Below are positions 25,461 through 37,359 of a stretch of DNA of 64,000 nucleotides, in pieces. Source of the DNA: Synanceia verrucosa (Eukaryota; Chordata; Actinopteri; Perciformes; Synanceiidae); the NCBI GenBank assembly GCA_029721515.1, contig CM056561.1, forward strand, positions 8,731,501 through 8,795,500, written 5' to 3'. The notes under the pieces are model-generated. The model had not been told where the DNA came from, ran no database searches, and saw only the letters and a program-made list of their open reading frames with translations. The position numbers and the translations under genes were made by a program. Each line of letters begins with the position of its first letter. The first letter of the stretch is position 1.

Positions 25461-26090
25461 TAAAGTCAGTAAATGTTACATATTAAGTCAGTAAAGGTCA
25501 CATATTCAGGAGGGAAACAAATAACTCAGGTAATTTAATTTGAAATTTATGCAACTCCAACCATTTTTCACCAGGCTTGGGATGAAGAGACATATGAATG
25601 AGGAAATATACACAGGCAGGAGTTTCATTTCACAACCAGTTTAGAAAATTATTTTAGTGAATGAGTTATAGCATATACAAAGGTAGGAATTATATTTACA
25701 TCTACAGTATATTAAGCGTATATATCAAATACTGATAGGAGAATATCTGACATAAACCTGCACAAACAAATATCCATCTATCTATAATATATAATATGTA
25801 TTTGGAAAACAAACTAGCTCAGAGGCTTTTATCTTGATGCATACCCTGCACCAGTTGATGGTAGTATGCATCATAAAGTTGTTCAGTAGCCATAAAACAC
25901 CAAAAATGCTGAAGACTAAACCGGATGCATCATGTTGTCCTCAGGATGTATGTTTGGCCCTCAGCTTAGGAGGCTTTAGCTAACAGCTAGCAACAACAGC
26001 TCCTTTCAACGCAGATAAATACATGATTGACCACAGAATATATATTCATTGTTGGATTTATTCATAATATAAACTCACTGTTGTTCCATG
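25461..26090. other. A+T-rich spacer, nothing recognised
   Basis: No coding exon, RNA gene or defined repeat was identified here. Confidence 0.5.
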
Positions 26091-26093
26091 CTG

Positions 26094-26237
26094 GAAGAAG
26101 ATTTTGATCTGTTGATATTACCACTCCACAACAACAGGCAAACTCCACACAGAAAGGCCCTGGGCCAGGAATCAAACCTGGTACCTTCTCGCTGTGAGGC
26201 GACAGTGCTAACCACTACAGCACCATGTCGCCCCAAA
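26094..26237 (-). mobile_element. tRNA-headed SINE, 5' part
   Basis: Read on the minus strand, this is the head of the SINE family found complete at 37001. It has a box-A-like GTAGTGGTTAGCACTG and a box-B-like GGTTTGATTCC, then the GTGTGGAGTTTGC body segment. The 3' half is missing. Confidence 0.75.
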
Positions 26238-26830
26238 CAGAACATATTCTATGAAAATAACAAATTCCCCCAAAATTAACCAAGTAACCAAGTTGGTGCC
26301 TCTCCAACAGAATGAAAGCAACCTCTGCATCTTCAGGTGCCACCGTGTCTCCACTCTGGTTTGTCCTCTAGTTTTATCAAGAACCAGTCTTGTTGCAGCC
26401 TTTTCTGCCTCTGACTCTCTTTGCCTGTTTAGTGTGGTGAGCCATCAGAAGTAATGCTCTAAGTGGTATTTTTGGCTGCATTTTCTTTGCCATTGTTCCC
26501 TACAGAACATATTTTCCTGCTAACTCTATATTTTTGCAGAGGAGTGTGCTGGTTATTTCCAGCAACAGTGGGAAGGAGGGAGGGAAAGAGGGGGGCGTGG
26601 GAATGCAAAAAAAATGTCATAGGCCTACATGTCACTTTATCTTCCTGCCAATTATTCACCCTGTTTTCTCTGTTCTCCAGATTCCGTACTTGCCCCATCA
26701 CTTCCTGCTCTTTCCAGACTCCTTGTGTGGAAACTCTATGTAGCACCAGGCAAGTGCCAACTCATCCATCATCCTCTGCCAGCCTGCCTGTCTCCTCTCT
26801 GTTTTGATACCACAGACATCATATAACACA
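26238..26830. other. Spacer, nothing recognised
   Basis: Short open frames on both strands overlap each other and show no family resemblance. I do not call a gene here. Confidence 0.45.
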
Positions 26831-27440
26831 TTTTTCTTCAGATGTTTTTGACATTCATTCAACTTCAACATCATGTGCTATGACCCATATTTCTGGCCTT
26901 TTTTTTACTTTTCGCACTCTGAATTTTTTTCAGCTTTTCAACATACAATACCATGACTTTTTTATGATGCATTAAAATAGTGTATGTACAACTTGTTTCA
27001 AGATATTATACTATGACCTCATTCAACACACTATAATAAGGCGAGTTCATGATTTTTTTTCATATTTTACGAAATGACTTTGCAACATAAATATACCACA
27101 ACATATTTAAAACTTGCTATTGCTTCATCCAAAAAAACTATATATGACTATTGATGACTACTTTTCATATTTACAGCATGACCCTTTTCAACACAGAAAA
27201 GCTGTTGTTAAAATGTCATAGAATATCCATCCATCCATCCATCCATTATCTACCGCTTATCCTCATAGGGTCGCGGGGGGGCTGGAGCCTATCCCAGCTG
27301 TCTTAGGGCGGAAGGCAGGGTACACCCTGGACAAGTCGCCACCTCATCGCAGGGCACATATGTCATAGAATAGTATGTCCAAAAAGAAACTTAAAAAAGA
27401 CATTGAGTAAAATGGCAAGAAATGGCATAGAATAGTATGA
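26830..27440. repeat. Degenerate CATACTATACTATGACTTTT-type satellite, left block
   Basis: Repeated variants of 'caacatactatactatgactttt' occur throughout, in one orientation up to about 27180 and as the complement (GTCATAGAATAGTATG) at 27361-27440. Period and copies are heavily decayed. The same motif fills 29640-30260 to the right of the LINE insertion. Confidence 0.6.
27225..27360 (-). mobile_element. tRNA-headed SINE, 3' part with target-site duplications
   Basis: Reads on the minus strand as the 3' half of the SINE (GGGTGTACCCTGCC..., GGATAAGCGGTAGATAATGG and a (TGGA)n tail). Flanked by a perfect 11-bp duplication TGTCATAGAAT at 27214-27224 and 27361-27371. This indicates a 5'-truncated retrotransposition into satellite DNA. 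Confidence 0.8.
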
Positions 27441-29100
27441 GGGGAGTGACGGCTGTGTGCAGACACTTTTGCTGCTTGCTCTTGCCTCTGCTTGCATTTT
27501 TCTGTTAATATTCTTTTTTTTGTTTCCTCCTGTGAGAAACTTTGGGCAGCGGCTCCTGGATACTTATAAATCACCGGGACTATAATTCTTTGGACATAAA
27601 ATAAGTTCTCCGGATTCGTCAAAGAAAGAAAAAGACTTCAACTGACTGAAGAGGTGCACAGCAAGATGCCTCCCTTTTCCACCGATGACTATCACAAACT
27701 TCTTCAGAAGATAGAAGTACTGGAGATGAAAAGTCACCGCCTTGAAGTGTATGTGGAGGTAATTGGACAACCTGGTGATGAGACCACCTTACCGATGTCT
27801 CAAACCAGTGGAACAGGCTAACAAACAGCTAATTAGCTCCTCACCGAGGAAGGATGAAGCCTGTGTAAATGGCAGTAAATCAGCCAGTAGCCCTCCCTGG
27901 AATTTGCGAGGAGCAAGACCGAAGCATATTTCAGGTAAAGATATGGGAAGAGGGACAACAGGCAGAACCAAGCACCAACAGATCAATGAGGAAACTGGTT
28001 GGTCTGCACTGAGAGTTTCTTCAACACCAGCACCAAGTGGAAAAACATGGACAGTGGCAACAACAAAAAGTAAACCAGCTTCATCTCCCAGCTTCAGAGA
28101 AAGGTATGAAACTAAATCATACAATAAAAGGTCGCAGCCAACTACTAGGCCTCAAACACTAGTGATCGGTAAAGGAGCGAGGAGAACACCAAAGTACTGT
28201 GTTTTACCAACGACATGGTGTCTGATATCTCAAAGAAAATCATGAAGATCGCTACTGAGCATCCAAAGGTGAATACACACAGGAGCCTTAGATGTTTTGA
28301 AGCAACAATCAGAGGTACTGAAACAGGATTTCATTGATCTCCTGAGCAAAGTGCGATGTCTGAATGCTGAGGTGTATTTGAGTGGACCTCTGCCAACAGT
28401 ACAACTTGGAGATGTGTGTTTCAGCAGATTGTTGATGTTAAAACAGATGGCTAGAAGATGTGTATGCTGCTCGATCAATTAACTTCATTGACAATTTCTG
28501 TATTTTTTGGGAATGAAGGCATCTTTTAAAGGACACAGTTTTGGCCTAAACAAAAGAGAAGTGCAATTGTTGAGTTACAACCTTCTTTACTGTGTGTGTC
28601 ACCCAGCGTCACTGTAAGTCTCAGCCAAGGATAATGCAGAACAACAGATAAGACAGCACTCTGAAGGACAACGGACGCAGAAGGAGGTTTCAATTTCAGC
28701 GTCATCATACTCACCCCAACAAATGGACCCCACCCCTCCCCCAGTCCCCCCACCCCTAAAGGACCAACAAGAGTACCCACCTCTTACCCAACACAAGACT
28801 CCCAACCTTCCAAACTTTTACCCTCCCAGCCCCTTGCCAGCTCCTCATTTCTTTCACCCAGTCCAAACAACTCTGTCCTGGATTTCAACGACAAGATGAA
28901 GAACCTTGTCAATATTGCAGTCCAACTCACACCACGTCCATCTGCCATATTCTCACCCCTTAACCTTCCCCATCGTTCAGTCCCTCCCATTCCACCACGC
29001 AAGAAACAACCATCCACCAAAAATCGCCAAGCCTCCTCTCCGCCCATGAAACATCTTAGCTGCATGTGCCGGGTCCAGGTTATAATGCTGATACTGTAAC
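27425..29100 (+). pseudogene. L2/CR1-type LINE, ORF1 region (esterase-like)
   Basis: Plus-strand fragments at about 27665-28560 match the ORF1 of fish L2/CR1-type LINEs. MPPFSTDDYHKLL is a start-like segment. Further on is an SGNH-hydrolase-like domain with HTGALDVLKQQSEVLKQDF and VYLSGPLPT, then FIDNF. Proline-rich remnants follow to about 29100. Stops and frame shifts interrupt it, so it is inactive. The endonuclease and most of the reverse transcriptase are absent before the 3' end at 29240. Confidence 0.6.
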
Positions 29101-29239
29101 AGCAATGATTCCCCCCAGGAAAAGTCAGGGCCCTTTGGAGTTCAGGAAGCCTTTTCTATCCCTGTGATAACAACTAACAGGAAGATGGTTAAAGTATTGA
29201 AAAACAAAAAAGTGCAGTTGCAAATTTATTGAAGATGTC

Positions 29240-29625
29240 AACCACAGAACAAATCAGTGTCTCCTGTTATCTCTCCAAGGTTAGCTCTATTCACAAATGG
29301 AATAAGCTGCCAGTAGAAGTGAAGTCAGCCTCAAGTTTAAATGTTTTTAAATCCAGGTTAAAAACTCTACTTTTAACTCATGCTTATTGTTAAGGTTTTT
29401 AAAACATTTTAAAATAAATTATTTTTTATCTTTTTTTGTGTTCTTTTAGGAATTTTAGTTAATGTTCTTTGTTCTTTGCTTTTAAACGCTGTATTTTATG
29501 TTCTTTGTTTTTAAATGCTTTCAAATTGTTTTTAAATGTTTTTAAATGCTGTATTTTTATCATGTAAAGCACAGTGAGTTACCTTGTGTATGAAATGCGC
29601 TATACAAATAAAGCTGTCTTGCCTT
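29240..29625 (+). mobile_element. LINE 3' end with CTTGC tail
   Basis: The plus strand reads WNKLPVEVKSASSLNVFKSR, a standard C-terminal phrase of fish L2-type reverse transcriptases, followed by a 3' UTR ending GCGCTATACAAATAAAGCTG and a CTTGC-repeat tail. It is close to the ORF1 remnant on the same strand, so both may belong to one internally deleted copy. Confidence 0.65.
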
Positions 29626-29639
29626 GCCTTGTCTATGTT

Positions 29640-30260
29640 GAATAAAAGGCAAAAGAAGGCCATGTTACAGCATGTTGAATTAATTCATAGCATATATGTT
29701 GTTGTGAAAAGTCATATTACAGCATTTTGAAAATTTCCCCAAAAAAGTAGCCTAGTGTAATATGTTGAAAGTAAAAAAGTCATCAATTTTTTTTTATGTT
29801 GAACAAAAGGATATATGATTATGCTATATGATAACACACCATTCAACACAACATAACATATCTTTTTTAATTTTTCGACTCACTAGACTATATTTTAACT
29901 ATAATATACTATAATGGATATAATATGACATTTAACATATTTTTCTATATACTATGCTATGACTTTATTCAACATACTATAAAATGCCTTTTCGATGGCT
30001 GTTTCCTTACTTCGTCACCATGCTGTATTATGGCTTTGTGCAACTTTTTTCAACATTTGACTTTGTTCAACATACTACAATATTTATTTTTGATTACTTG
30101 CTATTATATGCCTTTTACTGGCTTTGCTCTGTACGCTATGATTTGTCTTTTTCAGTACTTTTTTTGACATACTATACTATAAATATCAACATACTGCACT
30201 ATGACTTTTTTATATGGTGCTTTGAGGATTACAGATATTGTAATACATATCCAGTCTAGC
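29640..30260. repeat. Degenerate CATACTATACTATGACTTTT-type satellite, right block
   Basis: Multiple decayed copies of TTCAACATACTATA and CTATGACTTT occur on the plus strand, with a short reverse-oriented part at 29660-29790. This continues the array seen to the left of the LINE. Confidence 0.6.
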
Positions 30261-30398
30261 TATTAAATGTTAAAACGGATTTCCATAAGTACTACATTGA
30301 TATTACCAGCTTGTGTTACCTTTTTGTTTTCTTTTGTTTTTTTTTAACCTGATTGGACCGCACTCCGTGTAGTTTGGTCCTCACAAGGACCCATAGTG

Positions 30399-30406
30399 CA
30401 CGTGAC
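30399..30406. promoter_or_regulatory. CLEAR-type E-box upstream of lamtor5
   Basis: CACGTGAC, the core of the TFEB/MiT 'CLEAR' element, lies 121-128 bp before the lamtor5 start codon. A second E-box (CAGCTG, 30411-30416) and an ETS-type site (ACCGGAAG at about 30422) follow within 25 bp. There is no TATA box, as is usual for housekeeping promoters. Confidence 0.5.
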
Positions 30407-30526
30407 GATCAGCTGATTTTAACCGGAAGCTTTGTTGAAGCTTTGAGGAAGCGAACAACCAAAATAAAGAAAATCTTCATCCACAAACCCTGACTTTTGC
30501 AATTATTTACGTTTTTTTTTTTAGTG

Positions 30527-32520
30527 ATGGAGTCGACCCTCGAACAGCATCTCGATGATACGTAAGTTAATACGAGACTGTTTCTGAATTTGTATTTGTA
30601 CTGTTTAACGTTAAAGACGACTTTAATCGTTGGTCCGTGTTTGCAGCATGAAGAATCCAGCAGTTGTCGGTGTGCTCTGCACGGATCAACAAGGACATAA
30701 CTTGGGCTGTAAGAAAACTTTTGAGTTACTTTGTTCTGTCGGAATTCATGTGAAAATGTTACTCAGGTCAGCCTTCAGGTAAACGTTTGCGAGGACTATA
30801 AAATCACCACAAATCAAAAAACAGCTGACGGTTTTTTGTAAACAGTTATGAGCCACCATTAATCCAATAATTAATTTAGTGTTACATGTTTTTTATCCAA
30901 TTGCTTGAGCACATTTTCTAGCTAGGCATTTAATTTGACCTGCAAAACTAAAGCTGAACCATAAGCGAATTGTTGAGTCGATAAACAGAAAACATGTTCA
31001 GTATCGTTATTTTAATACTTGAGTAAACGTTCAAGCTTAAAGGGCAAATATTTATCTGTATCAGATGTGACTATTGTCTGTTGTTGAATAGCTGAATATC
31101 CTTTGGTTTTAGGTCTGTTGTCAGACAGAATAAGACATTTAAGACAACTTGTGATAAGCATTTTTTGCTATTTTCTGACATAGTAAAAACCAGGTTAATT
31201 TGACGTTTTAAGTTCTTTTATTGTCATTTTATTACAGAAGGTTGCACCCGGGAACGTTGTTATACTTTAATGCTACTCAAGAGAGAGAGAGAAAAAAAAC
31301 AGAAGTATTTTTTTATGCTGTAGTATGGAGGATGATTTTTACAGCCTGGGTAAAGAAAAAGCTTGTAGTCTGGTGACATAACAGTAGAAATTTCTGCATC
31401 ACTTGCTAGATGGCAGCAGCAGCTTCCATAACAGCAATCAGCCAGTGGTCCTTGATGTGATGAAACATGGATTTTTAGCAAATGTTGAATGTAGACACAC
31501 CTAGAAGTTACAGATATAAATGGAAGCCTTTCAGTTACCACAGGACAGTGTTAAATTAGTTACACTTTTGATATTACCTCAGTTCTGTGCAGTAACTCTC
31601 TCTTATGTCTCACAATGACCAGGTCGTGGCTCCCTGTCTGATGAACATGGCGGCGTTGTGTCAGTTTTGGCCAAACAGGCTGCAGCTCTCACCAAAGACC
31701 CAACAGACAGTCCAACTGTGTGCCTGGAGTGTGAGTCAGGGTGAGCGATGATACAACCTTTTGTCTTTTTTACTTTACTTACTTGCATCGCCTCTTTTTT
31801 CCCCCATCTCAGTGGATTTAAGGGGTCGGTCAAACTGTTGAAAGCAATCCAAAATCAAAGATTGAGTGTCTTATCATTTGTACCTCAGACTATTTCAAGT
31901 CTTTGTGAAGTTGTTTATTTTTCTTTTGCATGACTATGCTGCCACCTTGTGGACTTTGCTTAAATATCTTCAAGTTATTTGGATATATTATAACTAATCC
32001 ACAATACGATTTATTATCATAAAGATTCTGTTATTCTGATCTTTTACTGTAGACGAGCCCACTGCCATGCTGTAACTTTGTAGTCTGCTTTCTCGGTAGG
32101 GTAGAATTACAGCATTCGTCAACAAGATGTAAATCAATGACTTGATGCCCAGGACAGATATCGAATATCATAACAAAAAGTGACAGGCTGTTGATCCTTG
32201 TGTGGATTTTTAAAGGCCAGCACTCAGTATTTCTAGCTATTGATTCTTTTAAAATAGTTTGGCAAAAACATAACTATGTTGAAGATGAAACTAAAATTAT
32301 TCCTCTTGTTACAACATCACCAAAAATAATACTGCATGATAGGCAGTTTGGTTAGTACTCCAGTCTAGTATACATATAGTGAGACACATGTCAAAACTAT
32401 TCAATGATTATTGTTCACCACTTGTCTCAGTAAAAAATGTTTGTCTGTTTGTTTTGCAGAAACATTCTGGTGAGGAGTCATGGGACCATCACAGTAGCAG
32501 TTCACAAGATAGCGTCCTGA
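30527..32520 (+). CDS. lamtor5: Ragulator complex subunit LAMTOR5 (HBXIP)
   Basis: Roadblock-fold subunit of the pentameric Ragulator, which anchors Rag GTPases to the lysosome for mTORC1 activation by amino acids (family knowledge). Four exons, 30527-30561, 30647-30708, 31623-31740 and 32460-32520, join in frame to 91 aa, the same length as human. Blocks such as MESTLEQHLDDTMKNPAVVG, GVLCTDQQGHNLGCRG, SLSDEHGGVVSVLAKQAA and the C-terminus ITVAVHKIAS are near-identical to the mammalian protein. All borders are GT-AG. There is no signal peptide or membrane segment, as expected. Neighbours prok1 (divergent) and slc16a4 (same strand) match the order recalled for human chromosome 1. Confidence 0.97.
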
Positions 32521-32673
32521 AGACAACATCATTCACTGTATCGTAAAGAAATGTAAACAGGCACATAAACATAATCACACAATCTGAATGAAGTTTGAGT
32601 AAGACTTCCAGCTTGCTGGGGAAATCTGTTGTTTCCGTATATGTGTTGTTCTTTCCGTGAACTCAAATTCCTT

Positions 32674-32679
32674 ATTAAA
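32674..32679 (+). terminator. Probable lamtor5 poly(A) signal
   Basis: ATTAAA about 155 bp after the stop codon; a variant but common signal. Confidence 0.5.
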
Positions 32680-32699
32680 AATCAAAATATACTTTCTAA

Positions 32700-35600
32700 A
32701 CACTCGGAGTCAGATTCTTTCCTTTTATATAAAATATCTGTTTAAAAACAGTACATTGCTTCATAAATTTATTAGGCCACCACTCAGTGTTAGGTGTTTG
32801 CCATTGCTGCCCTAACTTAACAGTGTTGTTGATTACTAAAATATTTTTTTATGTTTATGGAATGGTGAATCCACAAGTATGTGCAAGCTCTTTCATTAAA
32901 ATGATATCTTTAATGTTAAAATATAATTATTGTCCTTATCCATGAATTTTTAAATTTACTGTTTTACACAAAAAAGCAGAGAAAAGAACATTACTTTTTG
33001 ATTGAGATGTCAAATTCCAGTTATTACTGTCATTGCTGATGAGGAAAAAAATGTTTTAGTGGTGTTTGTTATTCTTGATTAATTTCTGACTTCTCAGAGA
33101 ATTAAAACACTTGATGTTGCTGGAGGGTCCTTGAGACAAACAGGACAGGTGGTCTAATACATTTATTAAGCACGGTATAAACACCAATCTGTCAGGAATG
33201 CTGTTTTATTGACACCATGTACAAATCAAGCCACGTTTCTAGTTATTTTCACTTAGTACTTTGCGTTTGTCTTTTTGTAAATATCCATATTCTTAACTCA
33301 AGAAAAACAACCCATAATAAACTTTAACTTGACTCTGTGTTGCCATATTCTGTGTAGAGTATTCATTTTGTTCAATGGTCCATGATTAACCAGTTGGTTT
33401 TGGTTCTGTATGATCACAGATGTGAAAATAAAAACATTCTGTTTCAGTTTTGCAATCGCAAATTCAATCTGCTGTGAAGACACGGTCATCATGTCTCTGG
33501 ATGAAGGTGGGTTACAGTGCAGGGAGTCTTGGTGGCGCACTGCCTTCGTACCAAGACATGAGTAAAGTCTGCGGTGGCTCAGATGTTTTGACCGCAGGTT
33601 TTTTTTTTTTTTCTCCCTCAGACTCGGTCCACTGCTACGTCCCAGTCACGTGGCTCCCTTCGGTGAGGGCTTTGCTTTCTGCGGCTCCTCAGCAGAGCCA
33701 TCGATGTTGAGGCTGAGATGTGAGATGCAACTCAGAGGGACTTGGACATAGAGGCAAAGTTATGGCACGGCCATCCCCGAAGAAAAAGGTCCCGCAGCAA
33801 TTCCTCTCTGCCAGAAAGTCCCTTACTGGTGACAGACATTCCGTCCTAGGACGCTCCACCTCGGAGCGAGAAAACCCAAAATTACTCGTCAAATTAAACT
33901 AATTGGAAATAGTGACAGAAACGTGGACGACTGAAGGACATTTCAGGTATGAACTCATTTTCACGCTTGAGACAACGCATTAACTCCTTTTTGACCTAAA
34001 TTTTTTTTTTCTTCAAATTAGATTGTAATTGATTTTCTTAATTAGTGAATTATTTTTGTCACACCTAACTTTCCTCTCCTGAGGAATAAAGCACGAGTTA
34101 TAATTTATTTAAACCGTTATCCTTGGTGACCCTCTGAAGTTTTTTTTTGGGGGGGGGGGGTTAAAAGTTTTTCACCCACGTCAGTGCAGGTTTGTGCCTC
34201 TTTTGGGTGACGTCCAGTGACGTAATTGACCGCTGAAGTGTCAGTGTGGCTAAACTTTCGCATCTCCCTGAACGGGTCTTTTCTTGCCTTCCCAGCAGTG
34301 TTGAGCTGAGTGAGGGCCACAATGCAACAGGCCTGTGGGGTGAAGATAACACTCACGGTAAGAACCTCCCTGTTTTCTCCACACAATAACAACGTAGGGG
34401 TTTGTGTTTATGCCTCCGTGGACTAAGCCAAAAGCTTTGAGCTGAAAACCCTGCAGTTACTACATAATCTCACAATTCCTCAGGACTGATGTCTGCCATT
34501 CCTTACAACTGAGGCGGTGCTCTTATAGTTGGTCTGCAGTGAATTTGGGAGGGCTAATAGAAAGGAATTCTAAAAGAAATGCCATAAGAGATAGAGTTAA
34601 GAATAAATCATTTTTCAGTAGGCTACATTTTCTGAAGAGTACACAGTTTTTCATCACTTTAACTTTTTGCAGAGTAATGTGAGTGTTCAAAGCTGTTACA
34701 GGCTATATTTGAGGGAACAGTGTTGCAGATGGAGGTGCATCATTTTACAGAGTGTGGTCTTATACCATATATAATGGATCTATTACAGTGATGTCAGCAG
34801 ATCTGAGCTATACTCAAGCTACCCTTTTTTCACAGTTTTCTTTTCTTGGTCCGAAGCCCTCGTTGACCATCTTGTTGGCAAAGCATCCTAAGTCATGACC
34901 TAATACATGTAGGCTACATGTATGTGCAGATACGGTATTTGTCAGCTGTGACGTTAAAATGGAGCAAAGGAAGAAAAATTCTGAGAGTTGTCCATCATGC
35001 TGCATCTTAATAGGACCCCTTAAACCCGTAAAAGCAGTCCGGCAGGTTTTTAAAGCACAGCTGCTTTCTGCAGGTGTAGACTCATGCCTCTCTGGTGTGA
35101 GTTGGGAGCCAAAAAAGCCTGATTACTCTGACAACAAATGTTTCTCCCACAAAAATAGTGTTTTTACTATCTTTTATAATGGTAATATAATGTACACTAT
35201 ATTATTAATATTGTTGCTGTTGTGAATAAAACAGGAATGTATAATTAGATCTCCATCTCCATTCTCCTACATTATTCTGTTAACCATTGCAGAACAAGTC
35301 ACTGTGACTAATCTACCTGAAGAAATTCAGTCTTTTTATTATCCTTTCTTCATATCCATACATCTTATTGGCAATTAAAAGTGCTTGTCATCATTTACTA
35401 TGGAAATGCCAATACTCAAGTGTTTGTGCGCCATGCTCTCAGATGTCTCTAGAGATGGGGGACATGTCCCCTTCAGATTCGTAGCGACACTGATCCATCC
35501 ACACACTTTACCAGCATAAGGAGACAAACATCTCCGGTAAAACAGAGGATTAATGTCACTGCAGCAGCATCGGGAGCGTGATGCTTGTGTTTCCGACTCA
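32700..35600. other. Spacer between lamtor5 and slc16a4; possible untranslated exon
   Basis: No coding gene was seen. The section 33640-33950 is less A+T-rich and ends in a consensus donor (CAG/GTATGA at about 33946); another donor-like GTAAGA follows ACG at about 34357. Either could be part of a 5' UTR exon of slc16a4 or a noncoding RNA, but the sequence alone cannot decide. A T9-G12 homopolymer pair lies near 34141-34160. Confidence 0.3.
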
Positions 35601-35804
35601 TGGTGCGTTCATTTTTACACGAATGTTGGGATTTCCAAAGTCCAAGTCAGAATTTAAATCAGAACCCTCCGTGAGGTCGGATCTCCACCTCAGAATGTTG
35701 GATTAATCTTGTCAGCCAGACACAGAAATCATGCTATCTGCTTCTGATGTAAACAGTAGCTACATGATTTGTTGTATGTCTGTAAGGCTGGGAAGAACTG
35801 GGCA

Positions 35805-35999
35805 AGTACCCCTGGCTGCAGTACGCAGATCAGGGCGTGCCTCAATGTGGGGTGGAGTCAAATGTTTAACTCAGCCCACATTGAGCCTATCCATTGGCTT
35901 GAGTTTTAGGGTTAGGGGATCACATTGGGTTAAGCATATCACATCTAATGCTCAATGTTGAGCCACTCCCTGATCTGCGGGCTGCAGCCAGGGGCTACT
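35805..35999. mobile_element. Short MITE or foldback element
   Basis: About 195 bp with imperfect inverted ends of about 45 bp: AGTACCCCTGGCTGCAGTAC on the left pairs with a GGCTGCAGCCAGGGGCTACT right end. The second half of each arm (GCAGATCAGGG / CCCTGATCTGC) is exact. No clear target-site duplication and no coding capacity. Confidence 0.65.
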
Positions 36000-36743
36000 C
36001 GAGCTGGGAGCACTAAACATTTACTGCGTGCACATGGACAAGCTTAATCGTATAATTAAGGCATCAAAAACGTATCGAATTCATGTGCACAGGCTAAGGA
36101 TCGTATCGGGACTGGATTCACAAATCCGATAGGAACCCCTTGCTTAAGCCGTTCTTAATCCGCTTCGTGCCTCTTGTGAACGGGATCGTATCGTATTCGC
36201 GTCCTGCGTCCTGCTCGAGAATGACCGCCAAGCATTTTACCCGGAAGTGGAAGGAAACGGAGACACCGTTATAAATAGTAATGTTTTTGCCGGAAAAGTC
36301 AAACGATACCATGGCTTTGAAAAAAATCGACAAATCAATTCATTTTTGGACAGACGAGAAGACAGAGTTTATTATTTTTTGTTGTTGTTCAGTAGCCGTC
36401 AACCGGAAGTAGTTCTAACACTACTTGTTGAAAGGGCTACAGCGCCACCTAGTGTAGTGGAGTCAATCAGGTCACTGACCATTATCTGATATAAACAAAC
36501 TCCACATGTACTTGGATATTGGGACAGACCACCCGCTGAGTTGCAGCATCGGATTTGGCGAAATCCAGTACGATCCTACCATGTGACCGCAGTGATTGGG
36601 TTTAAGATGATCTGAGCTCCAAGTTCCAACTTCCAGTGAACCCACCATAAGGCAGACTTTCACTCCCCGGGGTCCTAGAGAGTAACTGGTAGCAGCCTGT
36701 GTCTGTTGATCATCATCAGACCATTGTCTAGTGTGTCTACGAT

Positions 36744-36843
36744 GATAAAGCCCAAATTACACATAATAACTTATTGAGTTGATGATGTTGATAATAATAA
36801 TAATGATTAAAGCCTAAATTACACCAAAATAATTTATTGAGTT
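36744..36843 (+). repeat. Two tandem copies of a 38-bp motif
   Basis: GATAAAGCCCAAATTACACA...TTATTGAGTT occurs at 36744-36780 and, slightly diverged, at 36804-36843, separated by an (ATA)n run. A third copy is inverted at 41029-41063. Confidence 0.6.
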
Positions 36844-37000
36844 ATCGAAAAAAGTATTGTTCTGGATCCGGTATTGAAACAAAGTTATCGTAATTAGCAT
36901 TGTATCAAAAAATTTTGAATGATACTGGGTCCTACTCATAATAAGAAAAAACTGTAAGACACACATCAAGATTGTTAAAGAGGAACGGGAGTTAAGTATG

Positions 37001-37344
37001 GCGGCACAGTGGTGTAGTGGTTAGCAGGAAGGTACTCGGTCCGATTCCCGGCCTGGGGCCTTTCTGTGTGGAGTTTGCATGTTCTCCCCGTGTCTGCATG
37101 GGTTCTCTTCGGGTACTCCGGCTTCCTCCTACCATCCAAAAACATACATGGGGATTAGGTTAATTGGCTAATTTAAATTGCCCGTAGGTGTAAATGTGAG
37201 TGTGAGTGGTTGTCTGTCTCTATGTGTCCTGTGATGAACTGGAGACTTGTCCAGGGTGTACCCTGCCTTTCACCCTAAGACAGCTGGGATAGGCTCCAGC
37301 CCCCTGCGACCCTATGAGGATAAGCGGTAGAAAATGGATGGATG
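37001..37344 (+). mobile_element. tRNA-headed SINE, essentially full length
   Basis: The head carries a box-A-like GTGTAGTGGTTAGCA and a box-B-like GGTCCGATTCCC, then the conserved body (GTGTGGAGTTTGCATGTTC; TAAATTGCCCGTAGGTG; GGGATAGGCTCCAGCC) and the tail GATAAGCGGTAGAAAATGG plus ATGG repeats. Flanked by a 9-bp duplication with one mismatch, TTAAGTATG (36992-37000) and TTAAGTGTG (37345-37353). A recent-looking insertion. Confidence 0.85.
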
Positions 37345-37359
37345 TTAAGTGTGGGTCTA

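Noticed and set aside
26463..26807. 114-codon plus-strand open frame overlapped by a 95-codon minus-strand frame
   Set aside because: Neither resembles a known protein or shows exon-like borders; both are likely chance frames.
27763..28245. A 160-codon open frame as a host gene
   Set aside because: It lies within the LINE ORF1 remnant, partly out of the original frame, so it is better explained as decayed retroelement.
34321..34358. Short ATG-initiated exon ending in GTAAGA as the true start of slc16a4
   Set aside because: Joined to the acceptor at 45395 it runs straight into a TGA, so it could at most be an upstream open frame in a leader.
37001..37075. Genuine tRNA gene
   Set aside because: The box-like motifs belong to the head of a SINE that continues with its conserved body and tail; no cloverleaf with a proper acceptor stem was found.
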